Assembly (NCBI RefSeq): GCF_964204645.1
Contig: NC_134033.1
Location: forward strand, 6,668,231 to 6,732,230
Length of the DNA stretch: 64,000 nt
Direction of reading: 5' to 3'
Source: Tubulanus polymorphus
Taxonomy: Eukaryota > Nemertea > Palaeonemertea > Tubulaniformes > Tubulanidae
A model generated the notes under the pieces. That model did no database searches. It saw only the letters and a list, made by a program, of their open reading frames with translations, and was not told the origin of the DNA. Made by a program: the position numbers and the translations under genes. Shown here piece after piece: positions 11,136 to 23,039 of the stretch (position 1 is the stretch's first letter; the number at the start of each line of letters is the position of its first letter).

Positions 11136-12987
11136 TGTTTTTCAGGTGCAGTGACTTGTACAGCCTCTAGGCTTTCACTGCTTCCTTCATTTAACTGTTA
11201 TTTTTCTTCACTATTGTCGTTATACTATCTTGTACTTTAAGTTAAATGAAAAATAAATTATTATTTTTTGGACTTTTGGTTAAAGAACAGCCAACAATTC
11301 GTATTAAAACCCCTAATTTGATTGATTGATTTACCAGCCAAGTTCACCGGACTGTCAGGTATATCTTACTCTGAAAGTATTTGTTTCAATTTAAAAAGTT
11401 CACAAACCTTCTTTCGCGCACTCCTTGACAAACCAGGCAGTAAAATATACATGCATCAACGACCTTGATAATATCGCGCATGAAAAAAGTGTCTGTGTAA
11501 CCGAAACTAAGTATTAGTCCATAGTTCAATTAGTTAGGGTCGAATCCCGCAGTAGACAATAATAATCATTTTGTCATTCAACTCAAGAAAAGAGTCGACT
11601 TAAGCATCCAAAGGGAATATATTATCAATCCTCATAGGCCTATAGGCCTGCAAAGAAACCATAGACATAATAGGAATGTTGTAGCGAAAAAATGTTTTTT
11701 TTAGCCGGCCTCTGCTAAATAAAAAGTTTCGCTCCCCAATTTCCTTAACTAAAATTACATTGGTCGGTGTTCTTATCTGTTACCAATACTTGCATTTCGA
11801 AAGATAAACCGTACTTACCCGGAATGATATTACCAATTCTATATTTCAACGTTAGATCGTTCACGCGTTGAGTTTTCTTCTCGTTCCGTGCTACAAAAAA
11901 ACTTCCAACTTCCGCGCCGCATGTGTCATCACACGCGAATATTGAGTTCGAATCCCATTAATTAAGAATAGAATCGACAACCAGTCGAATCAATAATAAA
12001 TTGATCGAGATATTTCTATACAACGATAGACGTTCTGAATATTCGTATTGCGATAACTAATGGCGTTTCTTGCAGTAATCAGAATTTGTTTATTTCGGTT
12101 ATTTTACCACGAAAATAGTAATTTATGTAATTTTACTAATCTAATTTACTATAAAAAATGTATTTATACCAAATATTTATGTTTATGCAGAACATCTCGT
12201 GAATATTAGTAAATTTACCGCGATATTCAGCAGTAATTTTACAAAAATTTTTTACAGTGCACGGGCCTCTTGTTAACTAGTGGAATAGGTTTGACATGGT
12301 CAACTGAGTTAAAATTCTACGAAAAACTGTTTTTGGCGGGAAAATTCTTAGCTCTCGCGTATAAAATTGCAATGACCTCGATTGGGGGGCGTCGTCTCTA
12401 CGAGCGAAGGGGATTGGTTTTTGGGATATACGGGGAATTCGGGCGCTACTAAAATAATTATGGGGAAGCCATAGAATGGCGTTCGTTTCATTGGACTAGG
12501 TGCCGTATACATGCGAATTTCAAATGCTCATTGCTGGTGAGGATGAAATAACTAGGATTTTAATAATTGTTTTGATTGACATTGAAGTGTAAGCGAACAT
12601 TAACTTACACGAGGCCTCCACATGCGCGCGGAGTGCTGAACGACACACACACAAGCTCGTACAGTACACTACTAAAGGTGATGCTGTAACGCGTACACGT
12701 TTGACATGGAAATAGGCTGAATAATCGATCCAGAAGATGAGCGCTGTGTTTTCTGTTTGATAGAATTTGTAATAAATTGGTATTTCTTGTGACCTGAAAA
12801 TATTAAGCAGCAAACTACAAGTATAGTTCGAGGTCTGAATATTGTAGTCGTAAATTCCAGGATTTAAAACGATCTAATAACCGATTTCTTCTGTACCGGT
12901 ATTTTAAATTCCGCGGCCATTATTGGAAGAGGTTTCCAAGACCCAATATTCAGCCACCCTCTGATATGTGACATCATATCAATTTTA

Positions 12988-14495
12988 GGCCATCCCATAT
13001 TAATGGCCTGTTTGCCGTAACCCGACCGACCCGACTTCAAAGGTACCGAGTGAAAACTTTTTTTCTGGGATTCATTGAAATAAATTTTATTTTTGATAAA
13101 AACGGCCGACCGACCGACCCACTGCCAACGTATGAGCTACGTATGTTAGTAATAGGGAATATGTTGTTTCAGGCCAAAGGTCGATGGGTCGAAAAATAAA
13201 TTCTTGCACACTCGAATTTATTTTTCGACCCTTCAACCTTTAACCTGAAACCACATATTCCCTATTACTCCTAATAATTTCATATAAATGAATTTCATAT
13301 ATTTCAAAATAAATTTCATGTTTTCAAAGTGAGAGTGAAATGTTGAATGAATGAATGTTCATATTTGTATAGCTCCGATTTCACTGTAATCAGTGTTCAA
13401 AGGCGCTCCCCAGCGGTACAGAAGCGACGGGTAAAAAGAAATGTTTTAAGTCCGGTTTTAAATGCTGCGAAGCTGTCTAGAGATCGAAGATGAGATGGGA
13501 GTGAGTTCCAAATAACGGGAGCATGCACGTAGAAAGATCTTCCACCAAATGATTCTAGTCTGTATTTCCTAACGGTGAGCAGATTCTGCGAGTCGGAGCG
13601 TAGAGAACGGGCGGGTGAGTACGGCTATGGGCGGCCATTCCCGCCAAAAATCAGCGTTTCGTCTATTTGTCTGTACTTTGAAAAAATGTCATAGTACACC
13701 GCCAAAATGTGTAAGCGTAACGTCAAATTGTGTAATGCGGCTAAATAACACAGGGGGGCGACACTGTACGGACAGTATTTTGCGGTATTTTTCTCGCTTT
13801 GCGATCATCTCAAGGTCGTCTCATTGAAATAATTTTGCGAGTATCAAATCGTATTACATTTCACTCTCACTTTTAAAACATGAAATTTATTTTTTTAAAT
13901 ATGAAATTCATTTAAATAATGTTCATTTATATGAAATTATTAGAAGTAATAAGGAACATGTTGTTTCAGGTTAAAGGTTGAAGGGTCGAAAAATGAATTC
14001 GAGTGTGCGAGAATTTATTTTTCGACCCTTCAAACTTTGGCCTGAAACAACATATTCCCTATTACTTACGTTTTAAGTGTGCATCGTGTGAAAACATGCC
14101 TTGACATGTGGCCTAATTTAAGCCTAATTTAAGTTTTCCAGGAAACTGGCAGTGTTCCAATAGGCTGCCATTCATTCTCATAGTGACTATATTAAAGCTG
14201 GTAACGTAAAAGCGCGCACATATTCAATGTACTGTTTCATTTTTAACACATGAGATGACGCTCTGGACGAAGTTATAATTTTAGATTAATTCTCGAAATC
14301 TACGCTTTTAGACAAATTTCCCGTGCACAATGTAGATGATTTTTGCGATATTGTTTCCATGTAAAAAAGGTGATAAATTTGTTTTTTTTTGCCCAAAGGT
14401 TTTTGCAAAAAAAAAAACGTTTTTACCTACCTACCGACTCATCCTGAAAAGTTGGGTCGGTGTTACGGCAAACAGACAATTATTTTGGGATGGCC
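12988..14495. mobile_element. TTA-target TIR element (PIF/Harbinger-like) in R1
   Basis: Ends GGCCATCCC and GGGATGGCC are inverted and flanked by TTA on both sides. The uninterrupted R1 copy near 41410 shows the empty site AATTTTATTTGAAT. Longer inverted termini share GTTTGCCGTAAC. A TTA duplication is typical of PIF/Harbinger. It carries a second, nested element (13148-14066). A second, inverted copy is split around 57913-62409 and ends at 62746. Confidence 0.7.
13148..14066. mobile_element. Nested element whose two ends are each a foldback
   Basis: Each end (13148-13269 and 13945-14066) is itself a near-palindrome of about 122 bases beginning AGTAATAGGGAATATG and closing with the inverse. 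The two ends are inverted relative to each other. The 675-base core has no open frame I trust. Flanks TATGTT and TACGTT may be a 6-bp target duplication. A short relative is at 35775-35909. Confidence 0.6.
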
Positions 14496-14770
14496 TTATT
14501 TGAATATCTTTTTCATATTGTGAAACATATTTTTTTTGAAAAATACTTCTGCGCCTACCTGTACCCTACAAAATTTTGGACGTGGATCGTAACCAAATGT
14601 ATATCTTTGGTCTTATTTGACTACGAAATAATTCTTTAAGAAAGATAAAATACAATATAAACTTGTGGAACTTTGAAGTCACGAATTAAAAAGATTTCTC
14701 AAGCAATGCCCTTATTCAAAACAACCTCTAGCTTTCAAGGTGAACCACACTTTGCCCATGGGCAATTTAT

Positions 14771-15150
14771 TTTATTCAATTTGAGTCTATTATATAAACC
14801 TAATGTGAATATTTACATCGAGAAATGAAAAATGAAAATAAAACTAACATGAAAGTTAAATCGACGCTTTGAAAAATGATTTGTTGCTTGACTTTGTTTG
14901 GGTATGATCCGGTACCACTACAGGGGCAGATCTGGAAAAATTAGAAGGCTGGGTCTGAAGTAATGAAGGGTCATTCCGTGGATAAAACAGCCGCACCAAT
15001 GACCAAGGACGCTTTGTGGGTTCCAACGACGTAGATATTTTTGAAGAAAATCCAAAAATATGCAATTTCGGAGAGGATGGGGGCATATGTCAAATTCGGA
15101 TAGTATCAAATTCTGAACTTTGTCATGAAAAGCGGCCACATCAGTGAAGT
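14771..15150. other. Unassigned spacer
   Basis: Between the end of R1 and the Polinton fragment I see no recognisable structure; overlapping minus-strand frames here look random. Confidence 0.4.
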
Positions 15151-15239
15151 ACATATATAACGGTAAGAATGAAAAAGGGCACCATGAAATAGATTTCGAA
15201 TAATGTAAAATCAATTTTAATAAAAAATTTGATATTAAA

Positions 15240-15910
15240 ATGGAAGCAAATAAGAAATACTACTGTCCAATATGTAAAATCAATATAGATAAATCTCAAA
15301 AAGCAAGACATAATAAAACTAAAACACATTTAGAAAATAAATTGAAATTAGAATATAAAGATGATATATTAGAAACTAAATTAGAAGAATTAAGGAATGA
15401 AAAAGAAATTATTATGATACATGTAATCAATCATTCAGTAACAAAAGATATTATAAAGAACATTTAAAATCTAAAACTCACATAAGAAATATTAATAATG
15501 ATAACTTATTTTCATTACTTAACATTAAAAATTATATCTCAGCAACAAATTTAGTGTATGAGAGGCATTATAATATGGATAATATTACTTTAATCAATCA
15601 AATATTATCAAATGAAGCATATTTAATTTTTGAACTAATAGATAATGGAATCAAAACTCCTAAAATATTTAATACAGTTTTAAATTATAAAGGAACTTTA
15701 GATGAAAAAATTATAAATATTCTCGAAACTCCTTTTAATGATAGAAATGATGATTTAATACTTTCTAAAGATTACAATGATTTGATTAACTTAAGAATTG
15801 AAAAACGAAAATTATATTATTTAAATTTTGATAATAAACAAATTATCTATAATGAAAATTCATCAAATATTGGTATTCAATGTGAATTAGATAATGAAAA
15901 GGAGAATTAA
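15240..15910 (+). pseudogene. Polinton zinc-finger gene, inverted fragment
   Basis: The frame starts at ATG 15240 with C-P-I-C and a later H-N-K-T-K-T-H, a C2H2 finger of the U1/matrin kind. A deletion near 15410 shifts the frame; a second finger (C-N-Q-S-F before H-L-K-S-K-T-H) follows. The rest, to TAA at 15908, is a Lys/Asn/Ile-rich protein without known motifs. The first 230 bases match 27259-27040 in inverse orientation, as does the leader back to about 15150. Base composition is very AT-rich, unlike the flanks. Function is unknown; a nucleic-acid-binding role is inferred from the fingers only. Confidence 0.6.
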
Positions 15911-16318
15911 GATAGAATCTTTTAATTTAATTTATTTTACATATTCTAACTATAAAAATGAGTGAAAGTAAGGAATTAGAAATATTACATCTTATATATT
16001 ACATACAGAAATCAACAGAATATTAAATCAATTATTATGCTTGCAGGATTAGTTTCTTTTTCTTTTTCGTCTTATATAGTATAAAACAGTTATTAGAATT
16101 CTATGATAACTGTAAAATAAGATACGCTGAATTAAAAGATAACATAAATTATCTATCAGATAGAATTAATGATATCAAATGCTGTGAAATCTGAAATAAG
16201 AAATATAAAAATTTAAAAAATTTAAAAAACTCATAAATACATTCATGAATTAAATGATAAATTATATAATTCAAATTAAGTTTTTTAATGAAAAAGATTA
16301 ATTTCTATTTACATATTG
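15911..16318 (+). pseudogene. Small AT-rich Polinton ORF debris
   Basis: Short frames include one starting ATGAGTGAAAG at 15958 and another at about 16080-16195 with a helical, coiled-coil-like pattern (L-L-E-F-Y-D-N-C, Y-A-E-L-K-D-N). None is intact. Composition and context place them with the inverted Polinton fragment. Confidence 0.35.
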
Positions 16319-16378
16319 ATGGATGAGTGGATGAATTGGATGAATTGGATGATTTGGATGAATGGATGAATGGATGAG
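16319..16378 (+). repeat. GGATGAAT minisatellite at the inner edge of the inverted Polinton fragment
   Basis: Irregular repeats of GGATGAATT and GGATGAGT. The inverse (CACTCATCC, CCAATTCTTCC) lies at 21085-21140 at the matching end of the main Polinton copy. Confidence 0.7.
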
Positions 16379-16677
16379 TCCGGCTGTTAAGACGTGTTGG
16401 TACAGTGGAGATTTAAAGTTTCATTTCGATGTCCTTCCACACTTGCTTGATTTATAAGATCTACTCAATCTATGCAGTGCTGTTCTTCTGAATGAGACAA
16501 CGAAGTGTACAAACAAATAAGTTTACTTTTTACTGGTATTTAGTGGTTCTATAGTATTAATCTATAGATATCGTCGATAGTCTGTCCTTAAGTCGTTTAC
16601 ACCGTAGTTGCCAAACGTTACCATAGAGACGTTGTGTACCTGTCAAAAAGTCACGGTCGACTGGAGATAATCTAAGT

Positions 16678-17300
16678 ATGGGTAGACCGAAGAAAGATCG
16701 CTCGACGAAACCTGCCACCGCTACCGCAGATAAAAAAGGCACAACGCCGAGTAACAATAACGTTGAAACCGTGCCAAATACTCAAAGCAATCCGAAACAA
16801 CAAACTCTGATCACGCCAGTCACTAGTACCCCGACTGCAGCCTCAGACCCCGAATCGAGGAAAAGATTCCCCTCTGAAGATGTCTCACCTCGTGAAGGTA
16901 TAAAAAACCCAATATTCCTCCAAACGTGAATCAACAGGCAACGAGGCCACATAATGAAAATTTCCCCGTAGACGAAATTGCGAGCACCGTCTCGAACCTC
17001 CTAAATAACGAGGAATCAACTGCGGGTCTAGTGAACCGAATCGTGTCGGCCATAAAGTTCACATTTCAAAATCAACTGGAACATCTTGTAAAAACGATCG
17101 ATGATCAAAACGAAGTCATAGCTGATCTTAGTGCGAAACTGGATCACCAGGAACAATATTCCAGGCGAAACAATATCATCGTAAACGGTATAAAAGAAAA
17201 TTCTTCAGAAAATACGGACCGAATAATTCTAGATCTCGCCCGTAAGAGTTGTTTTTTGTTGTTTCCAATTTTTCTACTGTGTAAACCATCTACCCGCATT
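16678..17300 (+). pseudogene. LINE ORF1 (nucleic-acid-binding protein)
   Basis: It starts at ATG 16678 with a basic M-G-R-P-K-K-D and a Thr/Pro-rich linker. A frameshift at about 16915 leads to a coiled-coil segment with Q-Y-S-R-R-N-N-I-I-V-N-G-I-K-E, the signature that opens the RNA-recognition part of LINE ORF1 proteins. The frame then leaves the family after I-L-D-L-A-R at about 17240, so the C-terminal half is deleted. ORF1 normally binds LINE RNA in a particle. Confidence 0.8.
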
Positions 17301-17313
17301 TCGCCAATAAATT

Positions 17314-20300
17314 ATGTTTCATGATGATATATTTTTGGATAGTGAGAAGGATCCCCCCGACACTACTTATTATTGCATTGACTCGCTTAACGCTCTTGTG
17401 AACACCAACGACCAACAGAGTGGATTATTTCTATACCATACCAATGTTAGAAGCATGAACAAAAACTTTGAAAATTTAAGACTGAGATACAATAACTAGT
17501 ATAAACTTTTCACCCACAGTCATTGGGATATCCGAAACGTGGGCGCTAGACGATCACGATAATGACGTATTATACAGACTAGACGGATACAATAGCTTTT
17601 TCTTAAATCGTCATTTTAACCATGCAGGCGGTGTGGCTATATATATATATCGACGACCATTACCATTGTAAAGTACGTAACGACCTGAGTATAGAAAGTA
17701 ACACTTTTGAATTGTTATTTTGCGAATTGTCATTTTAACCATGCAGGCGGTGTGGCTATATATATCGATGACCATTACCATTGTAAAGTACGTATCGACC
17801 TGAGTATAGAAAGTAACACTTTTGAATTGTTATTTTGCGAATTGTCGATTTCACGTGATGAAAAAATATTAGTCGGTGTCTTATATCGACAAGGAGGTCA
17901 ACCAATTGATCAGTTTACCAATTAACTTAATTCAACATTAGCTAAATTGCCTAAAAATAACGTGTTCATTATGGGCGACATCAATATAGATCTCATCAAA
18001 GCATCCACGCACAACAAGACCCACGACTTCTTAAATAACATGGTTTCGCATTCATTACAACGTCTTATCTTAAAACCAACAAGAGTCACCGAAACGTCAG
18101 CAACCTGTATTGACCACATATATACCAATGTTGACAACCAAAGATCCGGCATATTGACTACTGATATTTCAGACCATTATTCTACCTTTGTTATTTACCC
18201 GCGTGCTCGACGGCTTAAAAATGAAGCGTACATTATCCATTTTAGACCTATCAATGAACTCAATATTTCGGATTTTAAAGCGCGCTTGACCAACGAAGAC
18301 TGGAGTGACATATACACAACCAATGATCCCAACGTAGCATAGTTTCCTATTCTAACTAAAAATGTAACTCGTCCTTCGTGTAAACCCTGGCTGTCCGAGG
18401 GCTTACTAAATTCTGTCAGAACCAAATTGAAATATTACCGAATATACAGACGAACTAAGCGCGCTGATCATCACGAACGTTACAAGAAATATGGCAACAG
18501 GTTGAATCGATTGCTTAAAGCTGCGCAGAAACAGCACTTCGCACGAGCATTAATTGCTGCGAAACATGACCTGAAAAAACCCTGGTCGATTCTAAACCAA
18601 GTTATCGGTAGCCCTAAAGATAGAAATATATGCCCATCATTTAGAGACATAAATGGTGTAGACCTTGACCCTTCAGATGTAGCCAATAAATTCAATTCTT
18701 TCATTACTAACGTTGGTAGAAACTTAGCGGACAAAATTCCAACAACCGAAATCTCTCCCCTATCATACCTCCAACCCGATTCTTCAAATAACCTGGTCCT
18801 AAACCCAATTATTCAGCAGGACATTTTATATATTGTCAATAATTTGGATGCTAATAAAGGTGCTGGGCCTGATGATATAAAACCTAAAATTGCTAAGTCT
18901 GCCATCTCTGAAATAATGGAACCATTACTATGCATCTTCAATAAATCATATTCAACGGGGATAGTTCCCGACGCTCTTAAGATCGCCAAAGTTACCCCAA
19001 TTCATTAAGGCGGTGATAAAAATGAAATCACTAACTACAGACCTATATCAGTCCTTTCGTTCTTTTCTAAAATCCTAGAAAAAAATTACCTACCCCCGTA
19101 TAATATCCTTTGTTGATAATCATCCTATCCTTAACCCTCATCAATATGGCTTTAGGAAAAATGCATCTACGGAACTTGCACTGCTTGACTTTACAGATCA
19201 TATCTCAAAACAGGTTGAAAATGGCCAATTCTCAATAAGTATTTTCATTGATTTATCGAAAGCTTTCGATACAATCGACCACTCAATTTTGATCCAAAAA
19301 CTACACAGATTAGGCATAAGAGGCTTACCGAATGATTGGATTAAAAGTTATTTATCAAATCGTAAACAATATGTAGACTACAATAAATCTCCTTCTAGTT
19401 ATCAGCCCATCTCACACGGTGTCCCACAAGGTTCTATTCTTGGACCATTACTTTTTCTTTTGTATGTAAATGACATAATACATGTTTCTAAGTTATTCAA
19501 GTTTATACTGTTTGCTGACGACACGACCATTTCTTGTAGCAACAAAGATCCTATAGAATTAATTCGTACCGTAAACCGCGAACTGATAAAACTACGTGGT
19601 TTAGAGCAAACAGACTCTCGTTGAATGTAAAGAAAACAAGCTACATGAAGTTTGGCAATTTTAGATTAGCAGACAATACAGAAATCAGAATAGACGATCA
19701 ACCTGTTGCTCATTCGTGCACCAACAAATTTCTTGGTGTGATTTTTGATGAAAACCTAAACTGGTCAGCACATACTGCCTATACATCTGCCAAAGTTTCA
19801 CGTGCTATTGGTTTATTGTTCAAAGCCCACAAATGTCTACCCCAGCCCATTTTGCCCACACTTTATCATTACTTAGTTTTACCATATTTCCAATACTGCA
19901 ACATTGTCTGGGGACGTATATATCTAATCCGTCTACATCATCTTAGCATCCTACAGAAACGGGCTTTACGACTTGTATATAATGTACCTTACCTAGCACA
20001 CACGAGTCCACTCTTTAAACAAGGCAATCACCTTAAATTATCTGACATTAATAAGCTCCGAACAGCAAGTTTCATTTTCAAGCTGACGTGCAACCAGGTG
20101 CCTAATACCCTACGACATATTCTTTCATATAGGTCTGATCAGCAACATCATAGTCTACGAAATGCCAATAATTTAAATATACCGCAACATCAAACTACGC
20201 TCGTTCTCAATTAGTATAGCAGGCCCAAAGCTCTGGAATTCTTTACCAATCAACATCCGAAATAGTTCATCTCTTTATAGTTTCAAGCACAATCTCAAGA

Positions 20301-20323
20301 AGCTACTCATGTCAACCTATTAA
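17314..20323 (+). pseudogene. LINE ORF2: AP-like endonuclease and reverse transcriptase
   Basis: The order is as in Jockey/CR1 elements. The endonuclease has N-V-R-S-M before 17470, I-S-E-T-W-A at 17525-17550, the loop with Y-R-Q-G near 17890, G-D-I-N-I-D at 17970-17990 and S-D-H near 18175. The RT has G-P-D-D-I at 18870, N-Y-R-P-I-S at 19033, D-L-S-K-A-F-D at 19250, G-V-P-Q-G-S-I-L-G-P at 19420-19450 and F-A-D-D-T at 19510. The C-terminal G-P-K-L-W-N-S-L-P ends at TAA 20321. Stops or shifts occur near 17500, 17925, 18342, 19008, 19090, 19620 and 20213. A 119-bp tandem duplication (17611-17844) also breaks the endonuclease. It cannot be active. Confidence 0.85.
17611..17844 (+). repeat. 119-bp tandem duplication inside LINE endonuclease
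   Basis: TCATTTTAACCATGCAGGCG occurs at 17611 and again at 17730, and the following about 100 bases are nearly identical apart from the TA run. A low sequence difference between units suggests a fairly recent event. Confidence 0.9.
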
Positions 20324-20694
20324 TCAACATCTAAAATCTTGAGCAAACCAAAATACTATAAATGTGTAGAAATTTATTTTATGCAGAAATGCTTATCTTT
20401 TTAGGGATTATATCTCATTCGTCGAAATGGGAGGACTTTTCTATTCTTCTTAAATTATCCCGTTAATCAATAACAGTCTACCATCAATTAATCCCATGAC
20501 TAGTTGATGCTATAACATAGAATTTTGCATCCTTCTCATTATCCAAATAGTATCATTCCATCATTCTCAATGTTCCTTCTTTTCATAATTGCATTATGTA
20601 TTTACATTTGTATCATGATAATCATCAAATCAAAATAAATCAAATCAAACATATATATTTTACTTTTATACACACGAATTGGAAGTATAGATAT

Positions 20695-20979
<285 letters not shown>

Positions 20980-21345
20980 GTGTGTATATATATATAGTAT
21001 AAATATGAATATAGTATAAATAACTTAAAATCAAACTCTTACTGTTTTTAGAATTAAAAAAAATATAAATTATATATGTTACCCTCGTTCACTCATCCAT
21101 TCTTCCAATGCTTCCAATTCTTCCAATTCATCCACTCACACACAATTCAAAATTGTATAATATTTCAAATTTCAAGTATCACAGCAATAATTTAGAACCT
21201 TTATTATTTTCGAACTTATTCATATATTAGTTGAAAAATTAAAAATATATTGGTTGAAAATGTAAACAATAATATATATTTAAAAAATGGGGTTTTAAGT
21301 ATTAAAGTATCTAATACGTATCTAATACATAAATGCTTAAATTAT
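20980..21345. other. AT-rich Polinton end region
   Basis: No gene. It holds TA-rich sequence and, at 21085-21140, a CCAATTCTTCC/CATCC minisatellite that is the inverse of the one at 16319-16378. This is the likely distal end of the main Polinton copy. Confidence 0.4.
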
Positions 21346-21349
21346 GATT

Positions 21350-21959
21350 TTATTTTATAAATTTATATTCATATGGAAATTGAAACCTCTGAAGTAATTT
21401 TGAACCTTTATTACTTTTTAATTTATTCATATATTCATCATGTAATTCGGTAGGTATAATTTGATTTTCTTCCAATGATTGTTGCATAGATTTTCTATCT
21501 TTGTTATAGAATAAAACTAAAAATCTTATATTCTCCCTAAAATCTTTCACAATTGAATTTTATTTTTGATTTAAACCCCACGTTGTTATCCCAAAATCTC
21601 CCAGAGAAAGCTAAATAACATAATTCACTTTCTCTAACTTTTGAATCATGTAAATTTGCACAATCATCCACAATGAATAATGTATTTGATCCTTTATAAA
21701 CATCTAATGCAATTTTTATACAATTATCTAAATTTTCTTTTACTGTTTTGGGATCTAATATAATAAACATTTTTATCTTAACTATATCCCTATTATACGT
21801 TTCATTCATTTCATAAGTAGGGCAAAATAATATTATATAATCAAAATGATTTTTATAAATAGTTTCTAATAAATCAAATACAAAATGTGTTTTACCACAA
21901 TTTGTTACTCCAGTAACTAACATATTATGTGGTTCAAATATAAATAAATCTTCATTCAT
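21350..21959 (-). pseudogene. Polinton packaging ATPase (A32/FtsK-HerA type)
   Basis: The minus-strand frame starts at 21959. A Walker A motif G-V-T-N-C-G-K-T lies at about residues 17-24 and a Walker B strand L-F-I-V-D-D at about residues 94-99. A single-base disruption near 21545 moves the C-terminal 60 residues (ending R-F-Q-F-P-Y-E-Y) to another frame. The length, about 200 residues when both parts are counted, fits the family. These ATPases package DNA in Polinton-like viruses and related elements. It follows the integrase in the same orientation. Confidence 0.85.
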
Positions 21960-21962
21960 TTA

Positions 21963-23033
21963 TTCTTTTAATTTTACTAGATAAAATCCATTCATTAAAT
22001 TTATCATCATATCCTTTATATTTCACTAAAGAATACTTTTTTCCTTAAGAGTTTTTGTTTTTAATACTTTTTCTATTTTATATTCTATATCATCTGGATT
22101 TGGTACAAGTGATAATTCTTGTTCATAAAATAACCTAATATTTCTTCATCTTTTAAATCTTCTAATTTAACAAAAGGTTTAGTTAATATTATTTTCTTAA
22201 TTCTAAATATTTCTTCAGTAAAATTAGGTGTATAACCTTTATAAAATGTTTTTCGATATTTAGATATTCTATATATGTTGTCCTATTTTAAATTTAGGTT
22301 CTCCAAAATCATGTGTAACAAATGCCCCATATAAATTATTTCAAACAACATCTGAATTATCTTCTTTTCTAGCTTGTATAGGTTTCATACCAATACTTGA
22401 ATGTTTAGAATTACTATAACCTTTCACTAAATCATCTAATACATCGATATATTTATATGTTTCATTAGCAGTAAAATATTTCCACATTCTAGTTTTCAAT
22501 GTTTTATTAAATCTTTCTATATTAGATGCTTTTTTATCTGAGTGTGTTGAAAAAAATTCTACATCGTTATCAGATAATAATTTTTTTAAATGTTTATTAT
22601 AAAATTCTTTACCTTCATCAAATTGTATCTTATCTGGGATAACTTCTTTAAATATATTTTTAAAAGCATTTATTACTTCTATACCAGTTTTATTTTTGAT
22701 TGGAATTGACCATGCGTATCTACTGAATATATCTATAATATTTAGTATCCAAAAATATCCTTTATTGTATTCTTCTAAGTTCTTCATATCTATTAAATCT
22801 GCTTGCCATTGTTGATCAATATATGAAACCATAACTTTCCTTGTTAAATAATTTTTATCCAATTTCTTATGGATTTGATATGTTGGTTGATTTTGCAACC
22901 ATAATCTTAGTTCACTATATTTTATATTTTCATTATCAGATTTAATTTTATCCCATAATTCTGAAACACTAGAATGTGATACTTCACTCTTTGGATTATA
23001 ATATAAATCTCTTAAATATTGTTCTTTTTTCAT
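21963..23033 (-). pseudogene. Polinton integrase with C-terminal chromodomain
   Basis: The first 230 codons (23033-22341) are open. An rve-type core is clear: D in Q-A-D-L-I-D, D in I-Q-F-D-E-G-K-E-F, and E in N-I-E-R-F-N 34 residues later, matching the D,D-x(33-35)-E triad. After a stop at about 22341, the next frames give F-K-I-G, then a segment ending V-K-Y-K-G-Y and W-I at about 22000, which is a chromodomain. Polinton integrases are known for such a C-terminal chromodomain. At least two frameshifts separate the parts. The catalytic core itself looks complete. Confidence 0.85.
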
Positions 23034-23039
23034 CTTATT

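Larger units (their letters stand above)
8191..12259. mobile_element. 4.1 kb TIR element with CACTG ends (EnSpm/Chapaev-like)
   Basis: The left end CACTGTAAAAAAT is inverted exactly at the right end (12247-12259). Both ends carry many short motifs of the GGTAAATTTACC or AGTAAATTTACT type, which could be protein-binding repeats. CACTG termini occur in animal EnSpm/CACTA and Chapaev elements. A CA dinucleotide on both sides may be the target duplication. The interior holds a spliced minus-strand pseudogene, three tandem repeats (9120-9300) and a long ATT microsatellite (10930-11130). No transposase is visible. Confidence 0.6.
12293..14770 (+). repeat. R1 dispersed repeat, copy 1 (split by nested MITEs)
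   Basis: Bases 12293-12987 and 14496-14770 are the two parts of a repeat seen again at 38728-41750, 53733-54605, 57014-57237 and 62752-63262. Landmarks are TTTTTGGCGGGAAAATTC, TTGTGACCTGAAAATA and a final GCCCATGGGCAATTTAT. No coding potential is seen. Its class is unknown to me. Confidence 0.75.
16380..20650 (+). mobile_element. Jockey/CR1-like LINE inserted among Polinton sequence
   Basis: A 5' leader, ORF1, ORF2 with endonuclease and reverse transcriptase, and a 3' tail of AAATCAAATCAAA type are present in order. All frames are broken. Its composition is clearly less AT-rich than the Polinton sequence on both sides, which supports a later insertion. Confidence 0.85.

Noticed and set aside
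10811-11154. Long poly-Ile and poly-Leu open frames on both strands
   Set aside because: They are translations of the TTA microsatellite.
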